Shown: piece by piece, positions 31,951-39,838 of the stretch | How the letters are laid out: every line of letters starts with the position of its first letter | How positions within the stretch are numbered: position 1 is the stretch's first letter | Origin: CALVGQ01 sp964369385 | Lineage (GTDB): Bacteria > Bacillota_I > Bacilli_A > Erysipelotrichales > Erysipelotrichaceae | Reading direction: 5' to 3' | NCBI GenBank assembly: GCA_964369385.1 | Contig: CAYJEY010000016.1 | Span: forward strand, 1-51,980 | DNA length: 51,980 bases | The notes under the pieces: model-generated | The model's input: only the letters and a program-made list of their open reading frames with translations | What the model was told of the DNA's origin: nothing | The model's database searches: none | Position numbers and translations under genes: made by a program

Positions 31951-32511
31951 ATGAATCATTTTTTGTTTAGATTTGTCATTATTTTGACTGTTCATGCCCT
32001 TGCTCAATTAAAATACTCATTATTTTTTCGAAAATTTATTGTTTTTCGTATTATTTTTTGCACTTTACTTCTTCATTATCTTGATCCCTCTTTTTCCATT
32101 TTCATATTTATATTACTTTTTTATCTTATCGCTACGATCGATAGCTATACTCAACTTATTCCTAACTACTTATTAGTATTGATGGCTTTTCTAGCATTAA
32201 CTAATGGTGCTTCTTTTTCATTTATCTCGTTACTTCTTTTAATCTTTGGATTGAGCTTTGCTCATATTTCCCGGGCAATAGGTGATGGGGATATTTATTT
32301 ATTGGCAATACTCTGCTTCATGGTGGGACCATTACTATGTCTTCTCATCTTTATTGTAGCTTGTTTTAGTGCCTGCATTTACTTTCTTTTCTTAAGATTA
32401 AAAAAGGGACAACCTGTACCCTTTGTCCCTTTTCTACTTTTAAGTTATTTATTTATTATTTTTTTTAATAAAGAAATTGAGTCTCTTATTCAATTCTACA
32501 GAGGGATATAA
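31951..32511 (+). CDS. Short A24-family prepilin peptidase, catalytic domain only
   Basis: A 186-aa protein with about six hydrophobic segments. The two catalytic aspartates of the A24 family are visible: Asp64 in ATIDSYTQLIPN and Asp114 in IGDGDIYLLA (GxGD). The cytoplasmic loop has GQPVPFVPFL, like the xPFGP segment of the family. The N-terminal methyltransferase/zinc domain of classical PilD is absent, so it should cleave but not N-methylate. A pilin-like gene lies about 1 kb away beyond fba on the same strand and is the obvious substrate. AGAGGTGAGG provides the ribosome site. Confidence 0.82.
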   Translation: MNHFLFRFVIILTVHALAQLKYSLFFRKFIVFRIIFCTLLLHYLDPSFSIFIFILLFYLIATIDSYTQLIPNYLLVLMAFLALTNGASFSFISLLLLIFGLSFAHISRAIGDGDIYLLAILCFMVGPLLCLLIFIVACFSACIYFLFLRLKKGQPVPFVPFLLLSYLFIIFFNKEIESLIQFYRGI

Positions 32512-32533
32512 AAAGCCTGTAGTTTAACTACAG
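32510..32533 (-). terminator. Terminator of fba
   Basis: Minus strand: CTGTAGT, loop TAA, ACTACAG (32533-32517), then GCTTTTTAT. It lies 10 bp after the fba stop and overlaps the 3' end of the convergent peptidase gene. Confidence 0.8.
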
Positions 32534-32543
32534 ACTAATTAAA

Positions 32544-33410
32544 TTAAGCTTTACCAGTTGAACCGAATCCTTCGATCATTTCTTTTACTTTAGCACTGAT
32601 TGCATCTGAACCTGGTTTAAGAAGTTTACGTGGATCATATCCTTTTCCTTCTTGATCTTTACCAGCTAAAACGTAAGCGCGAGTTGCTTCAGCGAATACT
32701 AATTGAAGTTCAGTATTTACGTTGATTTTAGAAACACCTAAAGAGATAGCTTCTTTGATTTGTGCATCAGGAATTCCTGAACCACCATGTAATACAAGTG
32801 GCATACCATTTGTAGATGCTTGGATTTTCCCTAATACATCAAAGTTTAATCCAGTCCAGTTTTCAGGGTATTTACCATGAATGTTTCCGATACCTGCTGC
32901 AAGGAAGTCTACTCCAAGACCAGCGATTGTAGCACATTCTTGAGGATCTGCAAATTCACCAGCTCCAACGATACCGTCTTCTTCTCCGCCGATTGATCCA
33001 ACTTCACATTCAACTGAAACACCTTTAGCATGTGCTAATTCGATGATTTCTTTTGATTTTGCTAAGTTTTCTTCGAAATCGTAGTGAGAACCATCAAACA
33101 TTACTGATGTGAATCCAGCTTCGATTGCTTCTTTAGCACCTTCATATGAACCGTGGTCTAAATGAATTGCTACAGGAACTGTAATTCCCATTTTATCGTG
33201 AACTTCTTTAACCATAGCTACTACAGTTTTGAATCCACACATGTATTTAGCTGCACCTTCTGATACACCTAACATTACTGGAGCGTTTGCTTCTTGAGCT
33301 GCTGCTAAGATTGCTTTTGTCCATTCTAAGTTGTTGATGTTAAATGCCCCAACTGCATAATGCCCTTCATGAGCTTTTTTAATCATTTCTGTTGCTGAAA
33401 CTAATGCCAT
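32544..33410 (-). CDS. fba: Class II fructose-1,6-bisphosphate aldolase
   Basis: Cleaves fructose-1,6-bisphosphate to DHAP and glyceraldehyde-3-phosphate in glycolysis (288 aa). Zinc-ligand motifs: HLDHGSYEG near residue 82, VECEVGSIGGEEDG, IGNIHGKY near 178, and LHGGSGIPD near 208. It is monocistronic with a strong GGAGG site. The upstream spacer of 169 bp is AT-rich; TTGTAT-17-TAGATT is a possible promoter. Confidence 0.95.
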   Translation of the reverse strand: MALVSATEMIKKAHEGHYAVGAFNINNLEWTKAILAAAQEANAPVMLGVSEGAAKYMCGFKTVVAMVKEVHDKMGITVPVAIHLDHGSYEGAKEAIEAGFTSVMFDGSHYDFEENLAKSKEIIELAHAKGVSVECEVGSIGGEEDGIVGAGEFADPQECATIAGLGVDFLAAGIGNIHGKYPENWTGLNFDVLGKIQASTNGMPLVLHGGSGIPDAQIKEAISLGVSKINVNTELQLVFAEATRAYVLAGKDQEGKGYDPRKLLKPGSDAISAKVKEMIEGFGSTGKA

Positions 33411-33579
33411 AATATTATTCCTCCTATGTCCTTTATTATTTTAATCTATTTTTCATAGAAATAAAATACAAAATTAGTTAAAAAACACAGATTCCGTCGC
33501 TCTTACAAGCATTTTCTAATGTTTTTATTTTTTTATTGCATCGATTATTATATAATTATAAAGAAAAAGAGGTTTATGT

Positions 33580-34155
33580 ATGAAAAATAATAAAGGTTTT
33601 ACTCTTGTTGAGTTGATTATTGTTGTAGCGATTATTGCTGTACTTGCAACTGTGCTTGCACCTCAATACTTGCAATATGTAGAACGCTCTCGTGAATCTA
33701 ATGATTTACAAATAGCACAACAAATTATCGATGCTACTATCATTTCTATCGCAGATCCAGAAAATGACGTTCCACCAAATGAAGTCGTAGAAATTCTTTG
33801 GGCTACAGGTTATCCCATTGGGCACACTTACCACAGTTGGTTGCTTGTGCGTGAGGCTGGAAAAAGTAGTGATCGCATTTCCGCCATTTATCCATCTAAA
33901 ACCACTCCTAGCAACTTTGATACAAACAAACTTGCAGCTGGAATTATCGAAGTGATGGGCGAGCAAGCTAAGCTAAATGGTACTGATTACTATGCAGTAC
34001 TCGATAGTCCACAATCCAGCGTTGCCTTATCGACAAACTTCGTAATTCACGTCAATACATCTACAGGTGAAGTTGCAGTAGCTTATACTTCTGGCCAATC
34101 AACACCCAATGCGTGGATTGATGCGATTGGACTAAAAATTATCCCTACACCTTAA
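33580..34155 (+). CDS. Type IV pilin-like protein (orphan)
   Basis: A 191-aa protein with a class III signal: MKNNKG then FTLVELIIVVAIIAVLA, including Phe+1 and Glu+5. A prepilin peptidase would cut after Gly6. The hydrophobic helix continues as in major pilins and pseudopilins, and a globular domain of about 150 residues follows. No assembly ATPase, platform protein or other pilins are nearby; the only partner in the window is the short A24 peptidase at 31951. It could be a pilus or competence subunit encoded apart from its machine. A TATAAT at 33551-33556 is a candidate -10. Confidence 0.85.
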   Translation: MKNNKGFTLVELIIVVAIIAVLATVLAPQYLQYVERSRESNDLQIAQQIIDATIISIADPENDVPPNEVVEILWATGYPIGHTYHSWLLVREAGKSSDRISAIYPSKTTPSNFDTNKLAAGIIEVMGEQAKLNGTDYYAVLDSPQSSVALSTNFVIHVNTSTGEVAVAYTSGQSTPNAWIDAIGLKIIPTP

Positions 34156-34183
34156 GACAGATAACGTTTCTGTCTTTTCTTTT
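34154..34183 (+). terminator. Terminator of the pilin-like gene
   Basis: AAGACAGA (34154-34161), loop TAACGTT, TCTGTCTT (34169-34176), then TTCTTTTC. It begins at the stop codon. Confidence 0.8.
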
Positions 34184-34186
34184 CAC

Positions 34187-34209
34187 CAAAATAAAAGCCC
34201 TAATGGGCT
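34187..34209 (-). terminator. Terminator of the DUF1846 gene
   Basis: Minus strand: AGCCC, loop ATTA, GGGCT (34209-34196), then TTTATTTT. It is immediately after the stop and back to back with the pilin terminator. Confidence 0.8.
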
Positions 34210-34210
34210 A

Positions 34211-35698
34211 TTATTTATGAAATAAGTCAGATCCTTGATATTGAGGTTCTGTCGTTAAATCCATTTTTAAACTTTTGAAAACCTCCACATCGACATCTGA
34301 TAGAATAACTGTTGAGTGAACCTGTGCTCCTTGAAGTTTATGTAGTTGTTCCATTGCTTTTTTTGCAATGTCATTCGTCGTTGCTCCAATTGATAAAGCA
34401 ATTAAAATTTCATCTAAATGCAAACGATGGTTTTTATTTCCCATATGTGTCACTTTAAGTTGTTGAATCGGTTTCATTACTTCAGAGGCAATTAAGTGTG
34501 TTTCTCTTGGGATTTCACCTAAGTACTTCAGTGCATTGAGTAGCGCAGCGCTACAAGCCCCCATGACTTCATCTGTATCCCCATGTACAACCGTTCCATC
34601 ATTGAGTTCAATTGCAACTGCAGTTGTATTACATTCTTTAGCAAGATCCAGTGCTATTCCTACAGTACTGCGGAGTCCTGGTTGAATTTGAGCCTTCCCC
34701 ATTAATAATTCAATCTTATTTACAACCTCTTCTGTTCCTACTTCTTTTCTTAGGTCACATAGAGCACGATAATAACGTCGAATAATTTCATGGTGTCCTG
34801 CACTTTGTGCTGATTTATCATCCACAATGCAATATCCCGCCATATTCACTCCCATATCAGTAGGAGAATGATATGGTGAATTCCCGGCAATCTTCATAAA
34901 CAATGCCTTTAAAACAGGGAATACTTCAATATCACGATTATAGTTAATCGTTACTTCATTATATGTATCAAAGTGAAATGGATCAATCATATTGACATCA
35001 TTTAAATCAGCAGTTGCAGCCTCATAAGCCAAATTCACTGGGTGATTTAAAGGAAGATTCCAAATCGGGAATGTCTCAAATTTAGCATATCCTGAATGAA
35101 TACCTCGCTTATTGTCATGATACATTTGTGATAAACAAACGGCCATTTTTCCACTTCCTGGTCCTGGTGCAGTTATCACGACTAATTCTCTTGTAGTTTC
35201 GATGTAGTCGTTTATTCCAAACCCTTCATCAGATACAATATGAGCTACATCATGAGGATATCCCGCAATAATATAATGCAGAGCCACCTTTATGGTTAAG
35301 GCTTCTAATTTCTTTTTAAATGCGTTTGCCGCAGGTTGATTCTCATAATGAGTAATAACAACACTTCCCACATATAAACCTATTTCTCTAAATTCATCAA
35401 TTAATCGTAACACATCTAAATCATACGTAATTCCCAGATCACTTCTTACTTTGTTTTTTACAATATCTCCAGCATTAATAACGATGACAATTTCTGCCTT
35501 GTCTTTCATTTTCAATAACATTTGAACTTTTGTGTCTGGCGCAAAACCAGGTAAAACACGTGATGCATGGTAATCATCAAATAGTTTTCCACCGAATTCT
35601 AAATATAACTTGTTGTCGAACATTTGAATTCTTTCTTGAATGTTTTCAGATTGTTTCTTGACGTACATCTCACAATCAAAAGCATTTTGTTTTTTCAT
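34211..35698 (-). CDS. DUF1846 (UPF0371) family protein
   Basis: A 495-aa cytosolic protein belonging to the DUF1846 family, recognised from MKKQNAFDCEMYVKKQSENI, the ITAPGPGSGKMAVCLSQMYHD glycine-rich loop near residue 178, and the HHEIIRRYYRALCDLRK region. Family length is about 495-505 aa. The glycine loop resembles a nucleotide-binding site, but no activity is established to my knowledge. It starts 16 bp after a PTS-like permease gene and is probably cotranscribed with it, hinting at a link to carbohydrate handling. Confidence 0.85.
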   Translation of the reverse strand: MKKQNAFDCEMYVKKQSENIQERIQMFDNKLYLEFGGKLFDDYHASRVLPGFAPDTKVQMLLKMKDKAEIVIVINAGDIVKNKVRSDLGITYDLDVLRLIDEFREIGLYVGSVVITHYENQPAANAFKKKLEALTIKVALHYIIAGYPHDVAHIVSDEGFGINDYIETTRELVVITAPGPGSGKMAVCLSQMYHDNKRGIHSGYAKFETFPIWNLPLNHPVNLAYEAATADLNDVNMIDPFHFDTYNEVTINYNRDIEVFPVLKALFMKIAGNSPYHSPTDMGVNMAGYCIVDDKSAQSAGHHEIIRRYYRALCDLRKEVGTEEVVNKIELLMGKAQIQPGLRSTVGIALDLAKECNTTAVAIELNDGTVVHGDTDEVMGACSAALLNALKYLGEIPRETHLIASEVMKPIQQLKVTHMGNKNHRLHLDEILIALSIGATTNDIAKKAMEQLHKLQGAQVHSTVILSDVDVEVFKSLKMDLTTEPQYQGSDLFHK

Positions 35699-35714
35699 AA
35701 TTACCTCTTAACCT

Positions 35715-37265
35715 CTATCCAATTTTTCTTTTTGTTTGTTTTAATCTTTTATTTACACGATTTTTTATAATCGTACTCGATGCACCAAATTGTATGGCAA
35801 ACCCAGCTTTTACTTCCGTAATTTTTTCTCCCCCGATCCCTTTGATTTGTTCAAAATCAATGAGCGTTGAATCATCTAGTTGTACGACAACTCGATAAAG
35901 TGAGCTATCAATACGTTTGATATTTCCAATGCCTCCTAAAGCATTCACAAAATATCCAACTTTCTTTTTAGTTAGTCCTGTACTGAATAAATCCAGTGCA
36001 AGATAGCGATAATACACTTGTGTCATAAGAAAATATCCAACAAATGCAATTGCCCCAAGCGTTACAATCCAACGTATTGTTGAAGTTGCATTTGGATTTT
36101 GTAGATATACTAATATATCAAACAAGTTTCCAGGGAGTGCTGATATTGGATTTCCAGTATATGTAAACCCAAAATAAATACTCATTGCTTGACATACTGC
36201 AAACATACATCCAGTTGCAAGTAAATGCATTCCAAAAAGTAATGGTGCCATTACTAATAAGAAAATTTCTAATGGGAGCAATGTCCCTCCAAATAAAGAA
36301 AGCAACAACGCCACCACAAAGAATCCACGATAACGACGACGTTCATACTTATCACTATGCATCATATACAACGCAATCAACATACCTGGAACAGCAAATA
36401 AATTGAGGATATAATATGGCGTGATAAATCGTCCATATCCCAGTGGGAATACATCTCTCGCAGTTTGTGCAGCCCAAATGCTCACATCTCCAGTGTAACC
36501 TACTCCAGCAATATCAATCCATGAACCTCCAAACTCACCAAACCAGAACACATTACGAATAATTCCACCTAGGTTTAATACAGAAAGTCCACGATCAAAC
36601 ATACCATAAACGAATAAATTAACTGGGTTATTAATATCTGTTGCAATAAATTCAAATACTTGTTGCAGCATTTCCATCAGCATTGGCCACAAATAACTAA
36701 ATGTTATTCCAAATAAGAAGGCCCCTACAACCACTAAGATAATCGCATATGCATTTTTATCTATAAATCCTAGAAACCCATATTGATGTTTCCCTCGTGA
36801 TCTGTTGTATACATAACGAGCTAGAAACCCAATTGCCATAGCACCAACTAATCCCATTTGAAGTGGATATTGTGTTCCTCCACTTAAACCTGGAATACTC
36901 GATGTATTAATAGCTAGACCAAATGTAGAGTAAAAATATGTAGTTCCTAATGTTTGATCACTAAAATACATTGTTGTAATCAAAAACACAATATAGCCCA
37001 AAATCCCTACTTCACTTTGAATCCCTTCTGATCCTCTTCGCGATGTCATTTTAATCAACACAAAGAACGGAAAATTTACGACAATAAAATTCCCCACGCT
37101 TCTTGCTAAATATGCCCCTTGTATTACGTATAGATTGTCTGTCGACCAAAATATCCCCACACTCGAACTCAAGACAAGCGAACTTAGACTTAATAAAATA
37201 AGTGCAATAAATAATAATTTCAATGGAAATTGAAACACACTTAAAAAAGAATGCCATTTTTTCAT
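35715..37265 (-). CDS. PTS glucose-family EIIC with degenerate EIIB domain
   Basis: A 516-aa membrane protein. Residues about 10-430 form an EIIC-like permease with roughly ten membrane segments; a region such as FVYGMFDRGLSVLNLGGI matches the loop before the sugar site in the glucose superfamily. Residues about 439-516 look like EIIB (ALGGIGNIKRIDSSLYRVVV), but the phospho-accepting Cys of the DxCxTRLR motif is replaced by Ser455, and the TRLR context is altered. It therefore should not carry out standard PTS phosphotransfer alone. It could be a sensor, a facilitator, or use another EIIB. It is paired with a DUF1846 gene downstream. Confidence 0.75.
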   Translation of the reverse strand: MKKWHSFLSVFQFPLKLLFIALILLSLSSLVLSSSVGIFWSTDNLYVIQGAYLARSVGNFIVVNFPFFVLIKMTSRRGSEGIQSEVGILGYIVFLITTMYFSDQTLGTTYFYSTFGLAINTSSIPGLSGGTQYPLQMGLVGAMAIGFLARYVYNRSRGKHQYGFLGFIDKNAYAIILVVVGAFLFGITFSYLWPMLMEMLQQVFEFIATDINNPVNLFVYGMFDRGLSVLNLGGIIRNVFWFGEFGGSWIDIAGVGYTGDVSIWAAQTARDVFPLGYGRFITPYYILNLFAVPGMLIALYMMHSDKYERRRYRGFFVVALLLSLFGGTLLPLEIFLLVMAPLLFGMHLLATGCMFAVCQAMSIYFGFTYTGNPISALPGNLFDILVYLQNPNATSTIRWIVTLGAIAFVGYFLMTQVYYRYLALDLFSTGLTKKKVGYFVNALGGIGNIKRIDSSLYRVVVQLDDSTLIDFEQIKGIGGEKITEVKAGFAIQFGASSTIIKNRVNKRLKQTKRKIG

Positions 37266-37386
37266 ATAAACACCTCACAGTTAATAATACCACAATATCT
37301 CTTTGATTAAAACATCAAGAAACTTACTTTAGGTGCAGTTTCCTTAGTTCTATGTATCACATTTTTTACTCAAGCTTATAGAATTA

Positions 37387-37395
37387 TGCTAAAAT
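37387..37395 (+). promoter_or_regulatory. Extended -10 promoter of the GNAT-RodA pair
   Basis: TGCTAAAAT (37387-37395) is an extended -10 located 29 bp before the GNAT start. The -35 is weak. GGAGG at about 37412-37416 is the ribosome site. Confidence 0.5.
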
Positions 37396-37423
37396 TATTT
37401 CATACTAACTTGGAGGACCAACA

Positions 37424-37852
37424 ATGACATTACAAATAAAAAAAGCTGATAGTCAACGCGATTTCATAGGTTTATTACAACTTAGAACTCAAGTTTTCGT
37501 ACTTGAACAACAAGTTGACATCAATATTGAGCAAGATAAGCGAGATTTTGATGCAATCCATTATGTAGCAATAAAGGATAATCAAATTATTGGTTGTCTA
37601 CGAATTCTCGTAGAAAGTGACCATGTGAAAATTGGTAGAGTTGCTGTTCATAAATCAGCACGAGGACACGGTATTGGTAAAGCTATGCTTTGCGCTATTG
37701 AAGAAGATCCTTCAGTTATTGAAAAAGGATTGATTCGTATTCATTCTCAGTATGCTGCAAAAGATTTTTATGAGAAATTAGGTTATGTTGATAATGGACA
37801 GCATGATGTTGAGGCTGGCATCCTCCACACAATGATGGAGAAAAAACGATGA
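37424..37852 (+). CDS. GNAT-family N-acetyltransferase, YjcF-like
   Basis: A 142-aa single GNAT domain. The acetyl-CoA pyrophosphate-binding motif is GRVAVHKSARGHGIGKAML at about residues 71-89; earlier segments LRTQVFVLEQQVD and DAIHYVA match the YjcF/ElaA subgroup, and YEKLGYVDNG near the end is typical. The substrate is unknown. It overlaps the rod-shape gene by 4 bases (ATGA), so the two are translationally coupled. Confidence 0.85.
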   Translation: MTLQIKKADSQRDFIGLLQLRTQVFVLEQQVDINIEQDKRDFDAIHYVAIKDNQIIGCLRILVESDHVKIGRVAVHKSARGHGIGKAMLCAIEEDPSVIEKGLIRIHSQYAAKDFYEKLGYVDNGQHDVEAGILHTMMEKKR

Positions 37853-39045
37853 GCATCTCTCCTAAAGATTTAGGAAAAAAGTTTAGCTTAGATAAAGGGC
37901 TATTTCTCATCTTACTCCTCATTTCAGCTCTTAGTGTGTTTGCTATCTACTGTGCTGAGCCAATCATGAGCGCAAGTTTAAGAGAGTCTAATCTATGGGC
38001 TACACAAATATTATGGTATGTGTTAGGAAGTGCTCTTTGTATTTTTCTTACTCGTTTTGGAATGGATCGCTTCTTTACTGGAATCAAAGTATTTTACTGG
38101 CTACTTTTACTCGCATTAGCATTATTGCTTGTGGATAAAATGATCATTGATTTACCTTTCATCCGCCCTGTAAATGGAACAACAGCATGGTATCAAATCC
38201 CCTATGTTGGTTCAATCCAACCTAGTGAATTTATGAAGGTTGTCTTAATTATCATGTGTGCAAACATCATTAGTGAACACAATGAATGGAAACAAGAAAT
38301 CAGCTTTAGCAGTGATTTAAGTTTATTTTGGAAAATCGCAAAAATCACTGCTCCACCAATTCTTCTAATCATCGCCCAGCCAGATACTGGAATTCCCATT
38401 ATCATTTGTGTAAGTATTTTAATTATGTTGTGTATTTCAGGAATACGTAAAGAATGGTTCATTTTTGGAAGTATTGCCGTGGCATTTATGATAGGAGGGA
38501 TTGTCATTCTTTATGAAATAAATCCTGAAACATTAAACCAATTGTTTGGTGGATATCGACTAACTCGCTTTTATGCCTGGCTTGACCCAGAGCTATATAG
38601 TTTAAGTTGGGGGAATCAGTTGTATACCTCTTTGTTAACGCTAGGCTCTTCTGGGCTTGATGGTCTTGCATATCGAGAAGCCATCATCTACTTCCCAGAA
38701 CCTCAAACTGACTTTATTTTTACTGTAATAGGGCAAAATGCAGGATTTATTGGAACACTTACTACTGCTCTACTTTGTCTTGTTTTGGATTTAAAACTAC
38801 TGTGGATTGCGATTCATCACGATGATGAACGCAAAAGATTACTTGTAGCTGGAGTTGTAGGCATGCTCATTTATCAGCAATTTCAAAATATGGGAATGGT
38901 TGTCGGAATACTCCCCATTACAGGAATTACACTCCCGTTCATCTCTTATGGTGGAAGTAGTATGATTTCCTACATGATTCCTCTTGCCATTATTTTTACA
39001 ATGGCTTCTGACAATAAACTTAGACGCTATGGTCTAGCAACTTAA
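37849..39045 (+). CDS. RodA/FtsW-family peptidoglycan glycosyltransferase
   Basis: A 398-aa SEDS polymerase with about ten transmembrane helices. Family signatures: NGTTAWYQIPYVGSIQPSEF near residue 108, QPDTGIPIIICVSIL near 175, the extracellular loop with WGNQLYTSLLTLGSSGLDG, and the C-terminal PITGITLPFISYGGSS. It polymerises lipid II with a partner class B PBP, probably in lateral wall growth (RodA-like), although FtsW cannot be excluded. It follows the GNAT gene with a 4-bp overlap. Confidence 0.9.
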   Translation: MSISPKDLGKKFSLDKGLFLILLLISALSVFAIYCAEPIMSASLRESNLWATQILWYVLGSALCIFLTRFGMDRFFTGIKVFYWLLLLALALLLVDKMIIDLPFIRPVNGTTAWYQIPYVGSIQPSEFMKVVLIIMCANIISEHNEWKQEISFSSDLSLFWKIAKITAPPILLIIAQPDTGIPIIICVSILIMLCISGIRKEWFIFGSIAVAFMIGGIVILYEINPETLNQLFGGYRLTRFYAWLDPELYSLSWGNQLYTSLLTLGSSGLDGLAYREAIIYFPEPQTDFIFTVIGQNAGFIGTLTTALLCLVLDLKLLWIAIHHDDERKRLLVAGVVGMLIYQQFQNMGMVVGILPITGITLPFISYGGSSMISYMIPLAIIFTMASDNKLRRYGLAT

Positions 39046-39052
39046 ATTTCTT

Positions 39053-39082
39053 ACGATGGACTTGTAGTCCATCGTTTTTTAT
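39053..39082 (+). terminator. Terminator of the GNAT-RodA operon
   Basis: ACGATGGACT (39053-39062), loop TGT, AGTCCATCGT (39066-39075), then TTTTTAT. This is a strong 10-bp stem. Confidence 0.92.
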
Positions 39083-39108
39083 AAAAAAGCTCCTACATAA
39101 GTAGAAGC
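39081..39108 (-). terminator. Terminator of the XRE/ABC/CPBP operon
   Basis: Minus strand: GCTTCTAC, loop TTAT, GTAGGAGC (39108-39089), then TTTTTTAT. One mismatch in the stem. It follows the CPBP gene stop by 7 bp. Confidence 0.82.
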
Positions 39109-39115
39109 CAAATAA

Positions 39116-39838
39116 TTATGCTAAAACAATAAAGATGAATGCAATTGAGTTATTTAAGGCATGAAATAGAACTGGTACAAATATGTTTTCACTTTTTGCA
39201 TAGGATGCTGCAAAGCACCATCCCATATAACTGTAACTTATGATATAGAACACATCCATCCAATTTCCCGCAAGCACTGAGCTAAATACATGAGCAAGTC
39301 CAAATAACAGTGCCGAAACCACAATTGCCATCTTTCGATTCAAAAGCGAAAAAATAGATGCACGATAGATCATTTCTTCCACCAGAGGGGCAAAAATTAC
39401 TATTGAAAAGAAACCTAGTAAAAGTTGTCCATCAAGGACATCAATTACAGCACTTTGATTGGCACTTTCACTTGTGCTAAGTATTAGAGATAAAATATAA
39501 TTAATCACCAAATTACCTACATATAAAATAGCTTGCCACTTGAATACCGAGATTAAATTCAATTGCATGTTTTGTTTAAATTTAATCCATTCTTGTACTA
39601 GGTAATTTCTATTTATTAAAATGAAGCCGATAAGCGCTATAATGTTTGCAATATGAAAAGCATTGTTACCGAGAAAGAAACTTGATCTGGTCACGGCAAA
39701 AAGAAACCCAAAACTTACTCCTACAATGATTTGTATGACTAGTAAATATCCCAACACATAAAATAAGATATTTCCTTTCGCTTGTTTCTTACTTAATTTG
39801 TTCATTTCATTTTTTGTTGTGTCTTCACTGTTTATCAT
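39116..39838 (-). CDS. CPBP-family intramembrane metalloprotease
   Basis: A 240-aa protein with about seven membrane segments. The three Abi/CPBP motifs are visible: EEMIYRASIF (Glu154, Glu155, Arg159), FGLAHVF (His at about 180) and FHALNNS (His near 224). Such proteins serve in bacteriocin self-immunity, peptide maturation or stress. It overlaps the upstream ABC permease by 4 bases and is the last gene of the XRE-DUF3169-ABC cassette, suggesting a joint role in defence or export. Confidence 0.88.
   Translation of the reverse strand: MINSEDTTKNEMNKLSKKQAKGNILFYVLGYLLVIQIIVGVSFGFLFAVTRSSFFLGNNAFHIANIIALIGFILINRNYLVQEWIKFKQNMQLNLISVFKWQAILYVGNLVINYILSLILSTSESANQSAVIDVLDGQLLLGFFSIVIFAPLVEEMIYRASIFSLLNRKMAIVVSALLFGLAHVFSSVLAGNWMDVFYIISYSYMGWCFAASYAKSENIFVPVLFHALNNSIAFIFIVLA

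Noticed and set aside
37051..37293. 80-codon minus-strand ORF near the EIIC start
   Set aside because: It overlaps the N-terminal part of the EIIC gene in another frame, has no homology signal and no distinct ribosome site.
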